Shown here one piece after another: positions 30,601 to 40,203 of a stretch of 64,000 nt of DNA (positions within the stretch are counted from its first letter, which is position 1; every line of letters starts with the position of its first letter). Both the position numbers and the translations under genes were made by a program. The notes beneath the pieces are model-generated. The model saw nothing but the letters and a program-made list of their open reading frames with translations, did not search any database and was not told the origin of the DNA. Location: positions 62,001-126,000 of the forward strand of contig NZ_NRCJ01000007.1 in the NCBI RefSeq assembly GCF_003129965.1. The letters run 5' to 3'. This DNA comes from Aggregatibacter kilianii (GTDB lineage: Bacteria; Pseudomonadota; Gammaproteobacteria; Enterobacterales; Pasteurellaceae).

Positions 30601-31005
30601 TTATTCTGCTTTTAAAATATAGCGCTTTTTAAATAATTTCGGCGAATAGCTCATATTGCCGTAAATTCCCCATTGAACATCAATATAAATATCGCCTTTT
30701 ACTTGCGGCTTACCTTCAATTACCACAATATTTTGTGCTGGTTGAGCTTGTTCATTGAATAGGTATTTTCCTGTTAAACCTGAATTTTCAGGCGTAATAG
30801 CAACTTTTACCGACGTTTCCACGGCTTTTCCATTCGCTAATTTATCAAGATTAACAGTATAGTGATATTCCTCATTGAGATTGATTTTACCAAGATATTC
30901 ATCCTCTAATTTATCCATATTATTTCCGCAGGAAAAAACAAAAAATAAACTCATAAAAAAGATAAATAAACGGGATTTTTTTGAAAAAAAAGATTGATTT
31001 TGCAT
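30601..31005 (-). CDS. Small putative lipoprotein, unknown function
   Basis: 134 residues. N-terminal SKKSRLFIFFMSLFFVFSCGNN looks like a lipoprotein signal with a VFSC lipobox near residue 26. The mature part is beta-rich and hydrophilic (EEYHYTVNLDKLANGKAVETS, QVKGDIYIDVQWGIYGNMS), with no motif I recognise. AT-rich relative to neighbours. The stop lies directly after the glpX terminator on the opposite strand. Likely an envelope protein; function unknown. Confidence 0.6.
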   Translation of the reverse strand: MQNQSFFSKKSRLFIFFMSLFFVFSCGNNMDKLEDEYLGKINLNEEYHYTVNLDKLANGKAVETSVKVAITPENSGLTGKYLFNEQAQPAQNIVVIEGKPQVKGDIYIDVQWGIYGNMSYSPKLFKKRYILKAE

Positions 31006-31050
31006 TATGTATAATCCATTTAAAATTGGTTTTAATTTAAAAATAACAAA

Positions 31051-31093
31051 AAAACGGACCGCACTTTAATGCGCTAAAGTGCGGTCGTTTTTT
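31051..31093 (-). terminator. Terminator after cysE (paired uptake signals)
   Basis: GACCGCACTTTA (31057-31068) pairs with TAAAGTGCGGTC (31075-31086), a 12-bp stem with 6-base loop. T-runs occur on both sides, so it can work for both convergent transcription directions. Confidence 0.8.
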
Positions 31094-31120
31094 AAGGTGT
31101 TTTTTAATTTTATATTGATC

Positions 31121-31918
31121 TTAAATATTGAGTTCCATACCCAGATCAATAAAATTTTGGTTCATGTCAAACGCCGGTTTGGCGTCTTTATCTTTACCAA
31201 TGATTCGTGCAGGTACACCCGCTGCGGTGGCATATTCCGGCACCGGTTGTAACACGACGGAATTGGCGCCGATTTTAGCATATTTTCCGACTTCAATGTT
31301 ACCTAAAATTTTCGCGCCGGCACCAATCATTACACCTTCGCGCACTTTTGGATGGCGATCACCGGATTCTTTGCCCGTACCGCCTAAAGTAACACCTTGT
31401 AAAATAGAGACATTATTTTCAATTACCGAGGTTTCACCGACCACGATGCCGGTGGCGTGGTCAAACATGATGCCGTGTCCGATTTTAGCCGCCGGGTGAA
31501 TGTCCACGTCAAAAGCAACGGAAATTTGGTTTTGCAGATAAATCGCCAGAGCTTTGCGGTCTTGTTGCCATAAATAATGGGTAATACGATAGCTTTGCAA
31601 CGCATGGAAACCCTTTAAATAAAGCAACGGCGTGGATAACAATTCAACCGCCGGGTCGCGTTGGCGCACCGCCGTAATGTCGCAAGCGGCACATTCAATA
31701 ATGCTGGGTTTTGCCTGGTAAGTTTCTTCGATGATTTCGCGCAAAGCGATGGCAGGCATGATGGTATTAGCGAGTTTATTGGCCAAAATATAACTTAATG
31801 CACTGCCTAAATTATGGTGTTTTAAAATCGTGGAGTGAAAAAAACTGGCAAGCATGGGTTCGTTGTCTACCAGTTGCTTCGCTTCCTGACGAATATTTTG
31901 CCAAACGTCTTGTGACAT
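31121..31918 (-). CDS. cysE: Serine O-acetyltransferase
   Basis: 265 residues. An N-terminal helical domain (DVWQNIRQEAKQLVDNEPML) is followed by a left-handed beta helix with hexapeptide repeats: VDIHPAAKIGHGIMFDHATGIVVGE, then GVTLGGTGKESGDRHPKV and AKIGANSVVLQPVPEYATAAGVPAR. First step of cysteine synthesis from serine and acetyl-CoA. Last gene of yibN-secB-gpsA-cysE, starting 2 bp after gpsA. Confidence 0.97.
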   Translation of the reverse strand: MSQDVWQNIRQEAKQLVDNEPMLASFFHSTILKHHNLGSALSYILANKLANTIMPAIALREIIEETYQAKPSIIECAACDITAVRQRDPAVELLSTPLLYLKGFHALQSYRITHYLWQQDRKALAIYLQNQISVAFDVDIHPAAKIGHGIMFDHATGIVVGETSVIENNVSILQGVTLGGTGKESGDRHPKVREGVMIGAGAKILGNIEVGKYAKIGANSVVLQPVPEYATAAGVPARIIGKDKDAKPAFDMNQNFIDLGMELNI

Positions 31919-31920
31919 GA

Positions 31921-32937
31921 TTATTCCTCTTTACGTTCTCTGCCTAATAAGTTAACGGCGGCGTCTTTTGCCGCTTTGCCGCAGAACAGCACTTGATAAA
32001 TCTGTTCGGTAATGGGCATTTCAATGCCGTGTCGTTGCGCCAGCAAATGCGCTTCTTTGGTGTTATAAAACCCTTCCACCACTTGTCCGATAGTTTCCAT
32101 AGCATCTTGCGCGGAAATGCCTTGTCCGAGCATGATGCCGAAACGCCGGTTACGCGATTGGTTGTCGGTGCAGGTGAGCACTAAATCACCCAAACCGGAC
32201 ATCCCCATGAAAGTATTCGGATTGGCACCAAGTGCGGTGCCTAAACGGGATATTTCCGCAATGCCGCGCGTAATTAATGCGGTTCTGGCATTGGCGCCAA
32301 AGCCCATGCCGTCGGAAATGCCCGCGCCGATAGCAATCACATTTTTAATTGCGCCACCGAGCTGTACACCGAGCATATCGTTATTAATATAAACCCGAAA
32401 ATGTTTACTGCAATGAATCCGTGCTTGAAATTCGCGGGCAAATACGTCGTTATCGGAGGCCAGCGTAATGGCTGTGGGTAAACCGGAAGCCAGTTCTTTG
32501 GCAAAGGTCGGGCCGGAAAGCACGGCAAGCGGGTATTGATCGCCGAGTTTTTCTTTAATAACGTCTTCCAACAAACGACCGGTATCCCGTTCCAGTCCTT
32601 TGGTTGCCCATACAATGCGATGATCGGGGCGTAAGTGCGGTCGAATTTCATCGAGAATTTCACCGAAACAATGGCTTGGTACAGCGAGTAATAAATCTTT
32701 TGAGGCATGAATGGCTTTGTCTAAATCCGCTTCAATAACCAATGCTGATGGAAAAAAAATATCGGGCAAAAACGCTTTATTTTGTCGATCAGCCTGAAGT
32801 TGTTGCATTTTTTCCGGATTATGTCCCCACAGATAAGTGGGATGACCATTGCGTGAGAATGCGATAGCCAATGCCGTACCGAAAGAACCGGCACCGAGCA
32901 CGGTAATAGGGGAATCGGTTATTGTCGTATTCATCAT
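31921..32937 (-). CDS. gpsA: Glycerol-3-phosphate dehydrogenase [NAD(P)+]
   Basis: 338 residues. [22 protein letters not shown] is the Rossmann loop; [36 protein letters not shown] and the [10 protein letters not shown] segment are diagnostic. It makes sn-glycerol-3-phosphate for phospholipids. ATG codons at 32937 and 32934 are equivalent candidates; GGAGCAA precedes. Next to secB with a partial terminator between. Confidence 0.97.
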   Translation of the reverse strand: MMNTTITDSPITVLGAGSFGTALAIAFSRNGHPTYLWGHNPEKMQQLQADRQNKAFLPDIFFPSALVIEADLDKAIHASKDLLLAVPSHCFGEILDEIRPHLRPDHRIVWATKGLERDTGRLLEDVIKEKLGDQYPLAVLSGPTFAKELASGLPTAITLASDNDVFAREFQARIHCSKHFRVYINNDMLGVQLGGAIKNVIAIGAGISDGMGFGANARTALITRGIAEISRLGTALGANPNTFMGMSGLGDLVLTCTDNQSRNRRFGIMLGQGISAQDAMETIGQVVEGFYNTKEAHLLAQRHGIEMPITEQIYQVLFCGKAAKDAAVNLLGRERKEE

Positions 32938-32989
32938 TTGCTCCTTACTTTATGACAAAAAGAGGCGAAAAAGACGGTAACGAAAATAA

Positions 32990-33026
32990 TAAAAACCCAC
33001 TTTTCTGTTTTCAAAAAGTGGGTTCT
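32990..33026 (-). terminator. Hairpin between secB and gpsA
   Basis: AACCCACTTTT (32994-33004) pairs with AAAAGTGGGTT (33014-33024); TTTATTATTTTC follows on the minus strand. Looks like a rho-independent terminator inside the operon, perhaps allowing partial read-through. Confidence 0.7.
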
Positions 33027-33030
33027 CACA

Positions 33031-33534
33031 TTAATTAACGGTTTGTTCGCCGGCTTCTTGCGCTTGTTGTTCCTGACGTTGCAGGTACTCAACAAATAAT
33101 GCGTCAAAGTTGACAGGAGACAGGTTTAATGCCGGGAAAGTGCCACGGTTTACCAAGTTGGACACCAGTTCACGAGCATACGGGAACAACATATTCGGGC
33201 ATTGTGAAGTTAAACAATGTGCCATTTGCATTTCTTCCAAACCGCTGATGGTAAACACACCCGCTTGTTTTACTTCGCAAATAAATGCCACATCACCGGA
33301 ATCTTCCAAGGTGGTTTCCACGGAAATATTTAAACAGACTTCATATAAATCATCGCCTAATTTTACGGTTTCGGTGGACAAATCAAAACCTAAACGCGGT
33401 TTCCATTCCTGATTGAAAATATGTGGTAAATTCGGCGCTTCGAAAGAAACGTCTTTGACATAAATACGTTGAATTTGTAACACTGCCTGAGGCTGTTGTT
33501 CTTCGTTCGCTACATCTTTGTTTTCTTCGGTCAT
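33031..33534 (-). CDS. secB: Protein-export chaperone SecB
   Basis: 167 residues. QAVLQIQRIYVKDVSFEAPN, then LGFDLSTETVKLGDDLYEV, and QCPNMLFPYARELVSNLVNRGTFPALNLSPVNFDALF are SecB signatures. It holds precursors unfolded and hands them to SecA. The acidic N-terminus and Q/E-rich C-terminal tail are normal for Pasteurellaceae. Downstream of yibN by 15 bp. Confidence 0.97.
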   Translation of the reverse strand: MTEENKDVANEEQQPQAVLQIQRIYVKDVSFEAPNLPHIFNQEWKPRLGFDLSTETVKLGDDLYEVCLNISVETTLEDSGDVAFICEVKQAGVFTISGLEEMQMAHCLTSQCPNMLFPYARELVSNLVNRGTFPALNLSPVNFDALFVEYLQRQEQQAQEAGEQTVN

Positions 33535-33549
33535 TTTTAAATCCTTATT

Positions 33550-33990
33550 TTATTTTTTAACTAAAGGTAAATTTGCTGCACGCCAGCCGCCGATGCCTTC
33601 TCTTAACACATAAACGTGGTTGAAGCCTTGTTTTGCCAAAATTTCACCGGAAGAACGGGAAGAAACGAAATCGGCACAGGCTAAGATCACCGGAATATCT
33701 TTATGCTGTTCAATTTTTCCGAGATTGTTATTTTTGATTTCGGAAGGCAGGATATTTAGGCTGTTTATGATGTGACCTTTGTTGAACTCGTCAATGGAGC
33801 GCAAGTCGATCACGACGGCATTTTGGTTGTTCATTAAAGAAATCGCTTCCGCATTATCAATCAGTTTGGTTTTACTGGTGGCGGATTTGACAAAGTTATA
33901 GATCACCATCACAAAGACAGCCACCCAAGCGACGACGATTAAAGTGTGATTTTTGGCAAAAGCGGTTGCCATTGGCATAAATTCTTGCAT
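33550..33990 (-). CDS. yibN: Rhodanese-like membrane protein YibN
   Basis: 146 residues from the ATG at 33990, matching the MQE.. start of E. coli YibN; the frame extends upstream to 34056 without need. One N-terminal membrane helix (LIVVAWVAVFVMVIYNFV) is followed by a rhodanese domain: AVVIDLRSIDEFNKGHIINSLNILPSEI. The usual active-site Cys appears shifted to VILACADFVSSRSSGEIL, so thiosulfate sulfurtransferase activity is uncertain. First gene of the secB operon. Confidence 0.88.
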   Translation of the reverse strand: MQEFMPMATAFAKNHTLIVVAWVAVFVMVIYNFVKSATSKTKLIDNAEAISLMNNQNAVVIDLRSIDEFNKGHIINSLNILPSEIKNNNLGKIEQHKDIPVILACADFVSSRSSGEILAKQGFNHVYVLREGIGGWRAANLPLVKK

Positions 33991-34312
33991 TTTTTTCTCA
34001 ATAATTAGGTTTAAAAATAAGGGCTCAAGTATAACTTTACTTTGACTATTTATCAAAAATTATTGTTTTTGCGGAGGCTGTTGATTTTGTTGAAATAACA
34101 ATCAATTATTTGTTTAAAATGTGATATAGATCATAATTTAATCAGAACATCTGAAATCCGCCATACTCACTTTTACCACATTCTTATATAATTGAGCCGA
34201 ATTTTGAGTTAACTAAATCCCAATTGCCTTACACAAGGCATTTCATCAAAATCTCATTGAGTATAATTTCTTATACGTCAAACAAATTTTATTTTCACTC
34301 TAAGGAGGCAGT
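33991..34312. promoter_or_regulatory. Divergent promoter region yibN / dcuB with CRP site
   Basis: 322 bp without a gene. A CRP-like site AAATGTGATATAGATCATAATT lies at 34117-34138 with TGTGA and near-TCACA half-sites. TTGAT at 34081-34085 and ATCAA at 34101-34105 form a wider dyad (too widely spaced for a standard FNR box). AGGAGG at 34304-34309 is the dcuB ribosome site. Control of a C4-dicarboxylate carrier by CRP/FNR-type regulators is expected. Confidence 0.55.
34117..34138 (+). promoter_or_regulatory. CRP-like binding site before the dcu gene
   Basis: TGTGA (34120-34124), six bases, then TCATA (34130-34135 region). The left half is perfect and flanked by AAA; the right half differs by one base from TCACA. 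It is about 180 bp from the start codon. Confidence 0.6.
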
Positions 34313-35635
34313 ATGTCTGCTATGTTTTTAATTCAGTTCGCCATCGTATTGCTCTGTATTTTAGTCGGTGCACGCGTCGGCGGTATCGGTTTGGGTGTTT
34401 TTGGCGGCTTGGGACTTGCGATCCTATCCTTCGGATTCGGTTTAAAACCTGCAGGCCTGCCGATTGACGTGATGTTTATGATTATGGCGGTGGTTGCTGC
34501 AGCATCCGCGATGCAGGCTGCAGGTGGCTTGGATTATATGATCAAAATCGCCACCAACATTTTGCGTCGTAATCCGAAATACATCACTTTTATGGCGCCA
34601 GCCGTCACTTGGTTGTTTACCTTTTTAGCGGGAACCGGTCACGTGGCTTATTCCGTATTGCCGGTGATTGCCGAGGTGAGCCGCCAAAACGGCATTCGTC
34701 CGGAACGTCCGTTATCCATGGCGGTGATTGCTTCTCAGTTTTCTATTGTTGCCAGCCCGATTGCAGCAGCAGTAGTGGCAGTGGTTGCTTATCTTGAACC
34801 GCAAGGCATTCATTTGGGCGATGTGCTGATTGTCACCATTCCTGCCACGATTATCGGTATTTTCCTTGCCTGTATTTTTGTTAACAAAATGGGTAAAGAA
34901 TTAAAAGATGATCCTGAATATCAACGTCGTTTAAAAGATCCGAAATACGCGGAAGCTTTCAATTCAACTATTAGCGGTAAAGAACTTGAAATAAGCAAAA
35001 CTGCGAAAATTTCCGTTTCCCTTTTCTTATTCGGCGCATTACTCGTGGTCTTAATGGGTGCGATGCCTTCACTACGTCCGGTATTTGACGGCAAACCGAT
35101 GGGTATGGCACACACCATTGAAATCATCATGTTAGCCATCGGTGCATTAATTATTTTAACCTGCAAACCGGACGGCACCGAAATTACCAAAGGTTCCGTA
35201 TTCCACGCCGGTATGCGTGCGGTTATCGCCATTTTCGGTATTGCCTGGTTAGGCGACACCTTAATGCAAGCGCATATCGAAGAAGTGAAAGAATTGGTTA
35301 AAGGTTTAGTGGAAACCGCCCCTTGGACATTTGCTTTTGCCTTATTTATTCTTTCCGTGTTGGTGAACAGCCAAGGTGCTACCGTTGCCACATTATTCCC
35401 GCTCGGTATCGCATTGGGTATCCCGCCGGCCGTGTTAATCGGTGTGTTTGTAGCGGTAAACGGTTATTTCTTTATTCCTAACTATGGTCCGATCATTGCG
35501 TCAATCGACTTTGATACCACCGGCACTACCCGCATTGGTAAATATATTTTCAACCACAGCTTTATGTTGCCTGGCTTGTTGAGCATGGCATTCAGCTTAG
35601 CCTTCGGTTTATTATTCGCGAATATTTTCCTATAA
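34313..35635 (+). CDS. dcuB: Anaerobic C4-dicarboxylate transporter, Dcu family
   Basis: 440 residues, ten or more membrane helices. [56 protein letters not shown] and [13 protein letters not shown] are the DcuA/DcuB signatures; [18 protein letters not shown] closes the protein. It exchanges fumarate, aspartate or malate for succinate in the inner membrane during anaerobic growth. It shows features of both DcuA and DcuB; the dcuB label follows usage for Pasteurellaceae and is not certain. AAGGAGGC precedes the ATG. Confidence 0.88.
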   Translation: MSAMFLIQFAIVLLCILVGARVGGIGLGVFGGLGLAILSFGFGLKPAGLPIDVMFMIMAVVAAASAMQAAGGLDYMIKIATNILRRNPKYITFMAPAVTWLFTFLAGTGHVAYSVLPVIAEVSRQNGIRPERPLSMAVIASQFSIVASPIAAAVVAVVAYLEPQGIHLGDVLIVTIPATIIGIFLACIFVNKMGKELKDDPEYQRRLKDPKYAEAFNSTISGKELEISKTAKISVSLFLFGALLVVLMGAMPSLRPVFDGKPMGMAHTIEIIMLAIGALIILTCKPDGTEITKGSVFHAGMRAVIAIFGIAWLGDTLMQAHIEEVKELVKGLVETAPWTFAFALFILSVLVNSQGATVATLFPLGIALGIPPAVLIGVFVAVNGYFFIPNYGPIIASIDFDTTGTTRIGKYIFNHSFMLPGLLSMAFSLAFGLLFANIFL

Positions 35636-35656
35636 CGCGATTTCATCTTCATTATC

Positions 35657-35688
35657 AATAGCGCCTTGTTTTAAGGCGCTATTTTTTT
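35657..35688 (+). terminator. Terminator after dcuB
   Basis: AATAGCGCCTT (35657-35667) pairs with AAGGCGCTATT (35673-35683) across GTTTT, with a T-run at its end. An 11-bp perfect stem. Confidence 0.9.
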
Positions 35689-35733
35689 GTTTTAAATTTG
35701 CGCATGAAATATAAAATAAATTATTTTTACAAA

Positions 35734-35748
35734 TAAAATTAATTATCA
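35734..35748 (+). promoter_or_regulatory. Possible Fur box before the ABC exporter genes
   Basis: TAAAATTAATTATCA matches the 7-1-7 Fur model TGATAATnATTATCA at 11 of 14 fixed positions, with a perfect right arm. A TATGAT -10-like hexamer follows at 35765-35770. The region is very AT-rich, so chance similarity is possible. Confidence 0.35.
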
Positions 35749-35815
35749 TTTGTTATGTAAATGTTATGATATAGCACTTTTCATTGACGTGATTTTTTAA
35801 GGACAAATAAACAGT

Positions 35816-37564
35816 ATGATGATTGATAAACGGCTGATAAATACGGTCGCCGATAGCAAAAAATGGATTGCGATGAATGTGTTATGGAACTGGGTTGCTT
35901 TAATCGGCGGCATTATAAGTGCGGTGGTGTTCGCCATTTGTTTACAGTCGGCGTTTGAGCGCACGCTGACGCTACAAAGTGCGGTCATTTTTACCGGCGT
36001 TTTGATCGCCTGTCTGGCGTTACGTGCTTGGGCGGGCAAAATGGCGGTGAAAGCCTCTTACAAAGCCAGTACGCAGGTAAAACATAAATTACGCACGTTG
36101 ATTTATCAAAAGCTGTCTTCCATGCCTCTTAACCAAGTGAACCGACAATCCACGTCTTCCGTGATTCAAGTGGCGTCCGAAGGGGTGGAACAGCTGGAAA
36201 TTTATTTCGGTCGTTATCTCCCGCAACTGTTTTACAGCCTGCTTGCACCGTTAACGCTGTTTGTTTTTTTGGTCTTTTTTAACGCGCCGACTTCTTTAAT
36301 TCTGCTGGTTTGCGTGCCCTTAATTCCTATGTCTATTATCGCCGTGAATAAAATCGCCAAACGTTTATTGGCGAAATATTGGTCGATTTATGTGGGGTTG
36401 GGCAGTAGCTTTCTGGATAACCTACAAGGCTTGATCACGTTAAAAATCTATCAAGACGACGATTACAAAGCCAAACAAATGGATATTGAAGCGGAGAATT
36501 TCCGTACCATCACCATGAAAGTGCTCACCATGCAGCTTAATTCCGTTTCCTTAATGGATTTATTGGCTTACGGCGGCGCAGCACTTGGTATTTTGACCGC
36601 ACTTTTGCAATTCCAAGACGGAGATTTAACCGTTTTCGGCGTGGTGCTGTTTATTTTGCTGGCGTCCGAATTTTTCATTCCGTTACGCTTGCTCGGTTCT
36701 TTCTTCCATGTGGCAATGAACGGCAAAGCGGCGTCGGAAAAAATCTTCACCCTGTTGGATACGCCGGTAGAAGAAAATAAAAGTGCGGTGGATTTTCCGG
36801 CTAAAAATGACATCACCGTGCAAATTAAGGATTTGCATTTTGCGTATTCCGCCGAAAAAACGGCGATTAACGGGTTAAACCTCAGCATTCAACCGAAGCA
36901 ATTAACGGTCTTCGTGGGCAAAAGCGGTTGCGGCAAATCCACCTTGGTTTCTCTCTTAATGGGCTTTTATCAGGCGCAACAAGGGGAAATTTTGTTTAAC
37001 GGCGTGGACATTAAACAAATTGACCGCCATGCCTTATATCGTCACGTTTCGCTGGTGAGTCATAGCAGTTATATTTTCAAAGGCAGCCTTAGAGAAAATA
37101 TGCTGATGGCGTTATCCGATGCTTCCGACGACGCCATTTATCAATGCTTGGAACAAGTGAATCTGGCTAATTTCGTGCGCGAAAACGGCGGTTTGGAGAT
37201 GCCGTTGTTAAGTCGCGGAAGCAATCTTTCCGGCGGACAAATTCAACGTTTGGCGTTAGCCCGCGCGCTGCTGCACAACGCCGAGTTATATGTGTTCGAT
37301 GAAGCCACCAGCAACATCGACGTAGAAAGCGAAGAAATTATTTTGCAATTTATTCAACAACTTAAATATGAAAAAACCATCGTTATGATTTCCCATCGTT
37401 TGGCAAATGCAGTAAACGCCGATCAGATTTATGTGTTACAAAGCGGACGCTTGGCAGAATCGGGCAATCATGCTTCTTTAATGGCAGAAAACGGAATTTA
37501 TGCGGAAATGTTCAATCAACAAAAGAATTTAGAAAATATCAGAACGGGGGCAAACCATGCGTAA
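35816..37564 (+). CDS. Heterodimeric ABC exporter subunit 1 (CydD-like)
   Basis: 582 residues: six-helix type-1 exporter membrane domain (residues about 20-310), then an ATPase domain with Walker A GKSGCGKST, Q-loop region and a canonical LSGGQIQRLALARAL signature, Walker B ELYVFDEATSN and switch SHRLA. General architecture is CydDC-like, but sequence departs from E. coli CydD; H. influenzae keeps a comparable second pair beside true cydDC. Substrate unknown (thiols, heme or peptide possible). Overlaps the next gene by 8 bases. A possible Fur box lies upstream. Confidence 0.75.
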   Translation: MMIDKRLINTVADSKKWIAMNVLWNWVALIGGIISAVVFAICLQSAFERTLTLQSAVIFTGVLIACLALRAWAGKMAVKASYKASTQVKHKLRTLIYQKLSSMPLNQVNRQSTSSVIQVASEGVEQLEIYFGRYLPQLFYSLLAPLTLFVFLVFFNAPTSLILLVCVPLIPMSIIAVNKIAKRLLAKYWSIYVGLGSSFLDNLQGLITLKIYQDDDYKAKQMDIEAENFRTITMKVLTMQLNSVSLMDLLAYGGAALGILTALLQFQDGDLTVFGVVLFILLASEFFIPLRLLGSFFHVAMNGKAASEKIFTLLDTPVEENKSAVDFPAKNDITVQIKDLHFAYSAEKTAINGLNLSIQPKQLTVFVGKSGCGKSTLVSLLMGFYQAQQGEILFNGVDIKQIDRHALYRHVSLVSHSSYIFKGSLRENMLMALSDASDDAIYQCLEQVNLANFVRENGGLEMPLLSRGSNLSGGQIQRLALARALLHNAELYVFDEATSNIDVESEEIILQFIQQLKYEKTIVMISHRLANAVNADQIYVLQSGRLAESGNHASLMAENGIYAEMFNQQKNLENIRTGANHA

Positions 37565-39215
37565 GAACGGATTTGTCGTCATGTGGCAATTGATGAAACT
37601 GGTTACACCGTTGGCGCACATCATGAGTTTCACCATTATTATGGGCACCCTCGGTTTCCTCAGTGCGATTTTCATCATGGTGTTGGGCGCCATGGGCTTG
37701 GCGGAGTTGCTCAACTTCCATATTCACTTAAATTTATCGCAAATTTTGACCGCACTTATTGTGCTGGCGGTGGCACGCGGCATTTTGCGTTATCTGGAAC
37801 AAATGTCCGGGCATTATATTGCTTTCAAACTATTGGCGTTGTTGCGTGATAAAGTGTTCGGCGCATTGCGTCGCTTGGCGTTCGTGAAATTGCAGGATAA
37901 ACAATCCGGGCAGTTGCTTTCTTTGGTGACCAATGACATTGAATTGCTGGAAGTTTTTTATGCGCACACCATTGCGCCTATTGCTATCGCGTTTCTGACC
38001 TCCGGCATTTTATTGGCGGTGTTCGCCCATATTTCGTGGTGTTTCGTGTTGGTGGCATTCTTGGCGTATGTCACCATCGGCATCATTTTGCCGATTATCA
38101 CCACGCAAATGGCGCGTGAAGACGGCCGCAAATATCGCGAATTGGTGGGCGAAATGAACGATTTCTTCCTCGACAGTATTCGCGGCATGAAAGAAATCCA
38201 GTTATTCGGCAACGAACAACAACGTTTGCAGGAAATCCATCAACGCAGCGAAAAAATCGACCGCGCGTTCTTAAAAATCAAACAACAGGAAGGCAACGTG
38301 CGCTCGTTCACCGAAATCGCCGTGTCCTTCTTTAATATCGTGATTTTATTGGTGGGCTTAACCCTGTTTGCCTACGACAAAATTGATTTTGCCGGTTTGC
38401 TCATCGCCGTGATTTTATTGATGTCTAGCTACGGCCCTGTGATCGCTTTAAGTAACCTTTCCAACAACCTGTTGCAAACCCTTGCCAGCGGTGAACGTGT
38501 GTTGGCATTATTGGCGGAACAACCGGAATTAAAAGACGTGGAAAATGGCGTGAACATCGCCGATGTGCAGCAAATCAAGGTGGAAAACGTCAGCTTCGCT
38601 TATGCACAGGAACAGATTTTATCCGATGTGAATTTACAGCTAAATAAAGGCGAGATCCTTGGTATTCACGGTCGTAGCGGTAGCGGAAAAAGTACGCTTC
38701 TGAAGCTCATTATGCGCTTTTACGACCCGCAGCAAGGCGCTATTCGCATTAATGACAAGGACTTAAAACAGATTAACACCGTGAACCTGCGCGACAATAT
38801 CGCTTACATCACGCAACAAACCTATATTTTCAACGAAACGATTTATGAAAATATTGTGTTGGCGAACCGCAATGCGACCAAGGAACAAGTGATTGAGGCG
38901 GCGAAAAAAGCCTCTATTCATGAGTTTATCATGAGCCTGCCGGAAGGCTACGACACCAAAATTACCGAAATGGGCAACAACCTTTCCGACGGCGAAAAAC
39001 AACGTATCGGCATTGCCCGCGCCTTCCTGCACAACGCACCGATTATTTTGTTAGACGAGCCGACCAGCAATCTGGACAGCTTAAACGAAGCCATGATTTT
39101 GCAATCTTTGCTGAACGTAAAAGCGGAAAAATTGATTATTCTGGTGAGCCATCGCGCCTCCACCATGGCGATTTGCGATCAGGTGATTCCTATTGCAAAC
39201 GGGCGGATGTCGTAG
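37557..39215 (+). CDS. Heterodimeric ABC exporter subunit 2 (CydC-like)
   Basis: 552 residues, same layout as its partner. Membrane helices occupy roughly 15-300; Walker A GRSGSGKST near 371; the signature is LSDGEKQRIGIARAFL rather than LSGGQ; Walker B IILLDEPTSNLD and switch SHRAS. The degenerate signature on one of two subunits is common in heterodimeric exporters, where only one composite ATP site is catalytic. It starts within the partner's stop region. Same functional caveats as the first subunit. Confidence 0.75.
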   Translation: MRKNGFVVMWQLMKLVTPLAHIMSFTIIMGTLGFLSAIFIMVLGAMGLAELLNFHIHLNLSQILTALIVLAVARGILRYLEQMSGHYIAFKLLALLRDKVFGALRRLAFVKLQDKQSGQLLSLVTNDIELLEVFYAHTIAPIAIAFLTSGILLAVFAHISWCFVLVAFLAYVTIGIILPIITTQMAREDGRKYRELVGEMNDFFLDSIRGMKEIQLFGNEQQRLQEIHQRSEKIDRAFLKIKQQEGNVRSFTEIAVSFFNIVILLVGLTLFAYDKIDFAGLLIAVILLMSSYGPVIALSNLSNNLLQTLASGERVLALLAEQPELKDVENGVNIADVQQIKVENVSFAYAQEQILSDVNLQLNKGEILGIHGRSGSGKSTLLKLIMRFYDPQQGAIRINDKDLKQINTVNLRDNIAYITQQTYIFNETIYENIVLANRNATKEQVIEAAKKASIHEFIMSLPEGYDTKITEMGNNLSDGEKQRIGIARAFLHNAPIILLDEPTSNLDSLNEAMILQSLLNVKAEKLIILVSHRASTMAICDQVIPIANGRMS

Positions 39216-39238
39216 TTCCGTTTAACTTGTTACACCTA

Positions 39239-39297
39239 AAGCGGTGGATTTTTACGGCGTTTTAAAAACGCTTGAAAAAACCACCGCACTTTTTTAT
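39239..39297 (+). terminator. Composite terminator between the ABC genes and glycosidase
   Basis: An outer GCGGTGG / CCACCGC pair (ending CACTTTTTT) encloses an inner GGCGTTTT / AAAACGC stem, giving two nested hairpins. It sits between convergent genes and has T-runs on the plus strand. Confidence 0.7.
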
Positions 39298-40203
39298 TCA
39301 TCTGCTGTTTTGATTTTTGATGGTGTTATTTATCGCCTGCCAAACCTTATTTCCCTCATGAGGCACGGCGTCCTGCACCCAATACCACCAAAAATAGCCG
39401 CCCACATAATTTTTGACATATTTCGGCATGGCATAATAACGGCTCGCCATTTTCACTTTACTGTCAGTCGTGGCATTTTCATCTGTATTACCACATTCGC
39501 CGATGCCGAGTCCCGAATTTGGGAATATTTTGGCTAAATCGTCAAACACCGCCTGCCATTTGGGTTGATAGCCGTCGTTATCGTCTTCGTAATAGCTCAC
39601 CAACACATAATTCAGCCCATTTTTCATTTCTTGCGGAATGTATTTGTTCAGCCATTCCTCCATACTGATTTGCTGGTTGTTCGGCGCAAAATAGTAGGTC
39701 GTCAATGCGGTTTCCGCCCGCTTGGATTTGATGAATTTATAGGCTTCGTAAACTTTATTGCCGACCTGCGCATTTTTACCCAGCCAGTCGCCGTTCACCT
39801 CGTTACCGACTTCCCAAATATCCACATACGGCGCAAGCGCGGCGTAAGCATCCTGAAAACGTTTCAGATACGTCGCTTTGCTGTATTTTTTCATCTCGTA
39901 GGAATCCACCGGTGTTGCCATGATATAAGCCGCTTCATGAATTTCCTGAAACAGTTCCTTATAATCCTTGGGCGCAATATTTCGCGACATTACAATCCGC
40001 ACGGTAGGCTTCACTGCCATAGCTTTGAGCGCTTCCACTATTTGTGCGGTTTCAACCCGACCCTCCCAACTATCATCCACGGTCACGCCATAAATTTGCG
40101 AATGTTGAAAATTGGCTTTTGGCGTTTCCGCTTTGGTAAAGCTAACGCAGGCAGTTAAAAGAAATAGTAGTAAAGTGAGTCGGTTAATGTATTTTTTCAT
40201 CAT
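39298..40203 (-). CDS. Putative clan GH-A glycosidase, lipoprotein
   Basis: 301 residues. Signal with lipobox LTAC (Cys19): predicted outer-membrane or envelope lipoprotein. The remainder reads as a TIM-barrel glycoside hydrolase: VDIWEVGNEVNGDW holds an Asn134-Glu135 acid/base pair, and GLGIGECGNTDE places a nucleophile at Glu236, as in clan GH-A enzymes. YFWWYWVQDA near the end is a typical aromatic substrate wall. The specific GH family and substrate are not recognised. GGAG precedes the start. Isolated gene, convergent with the ABC operon; an oral or host glycan or self-biofilm polysaccharide target is possible but speculative. Confidence 0.65.
   Translation of the reverse strand: MMKKYINRLTLLLFLLTACVSFTKAETPKANFQHSQIYGVTVDDSWEGRVETAQIVEALKAMAVKPTVRIVMSRNIAPKDYKELFQEIHEAAYIMATPVDSYEMKKYSKATYLKRFQDAYAALAPYVDIWEVGNEVNGDWLGKNAQVGNKVYEAYKFIKSKRAETALTTYYFAPNNQQISMEEWLNKYIPQEMKNGLNYVLVSYYEDDNDGYQPKWQAVFDDLAKIFPNSGLGIGECGNTDENATTDSKVKMASRYYAMPKYVKNYVGGYFWWYWVQDAVPHEGNKVWQAINNTIKNQNSR

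Noticed and set aside
34081-34105. TTGAT...ATCAA dyad as an FNR site before dcuB
   Set aside because: FNR needs four bases between half-sites; here there are fifteen. Kept only as a note in the intergenic entry.
39565-40158. 197-codon plus-strand frame
   Set aside because: Antisense to the glycosidase lipoprotein gene, which has lipobox, ribosome site and catalytic motifs; this frame is His/Phe-rich noise.
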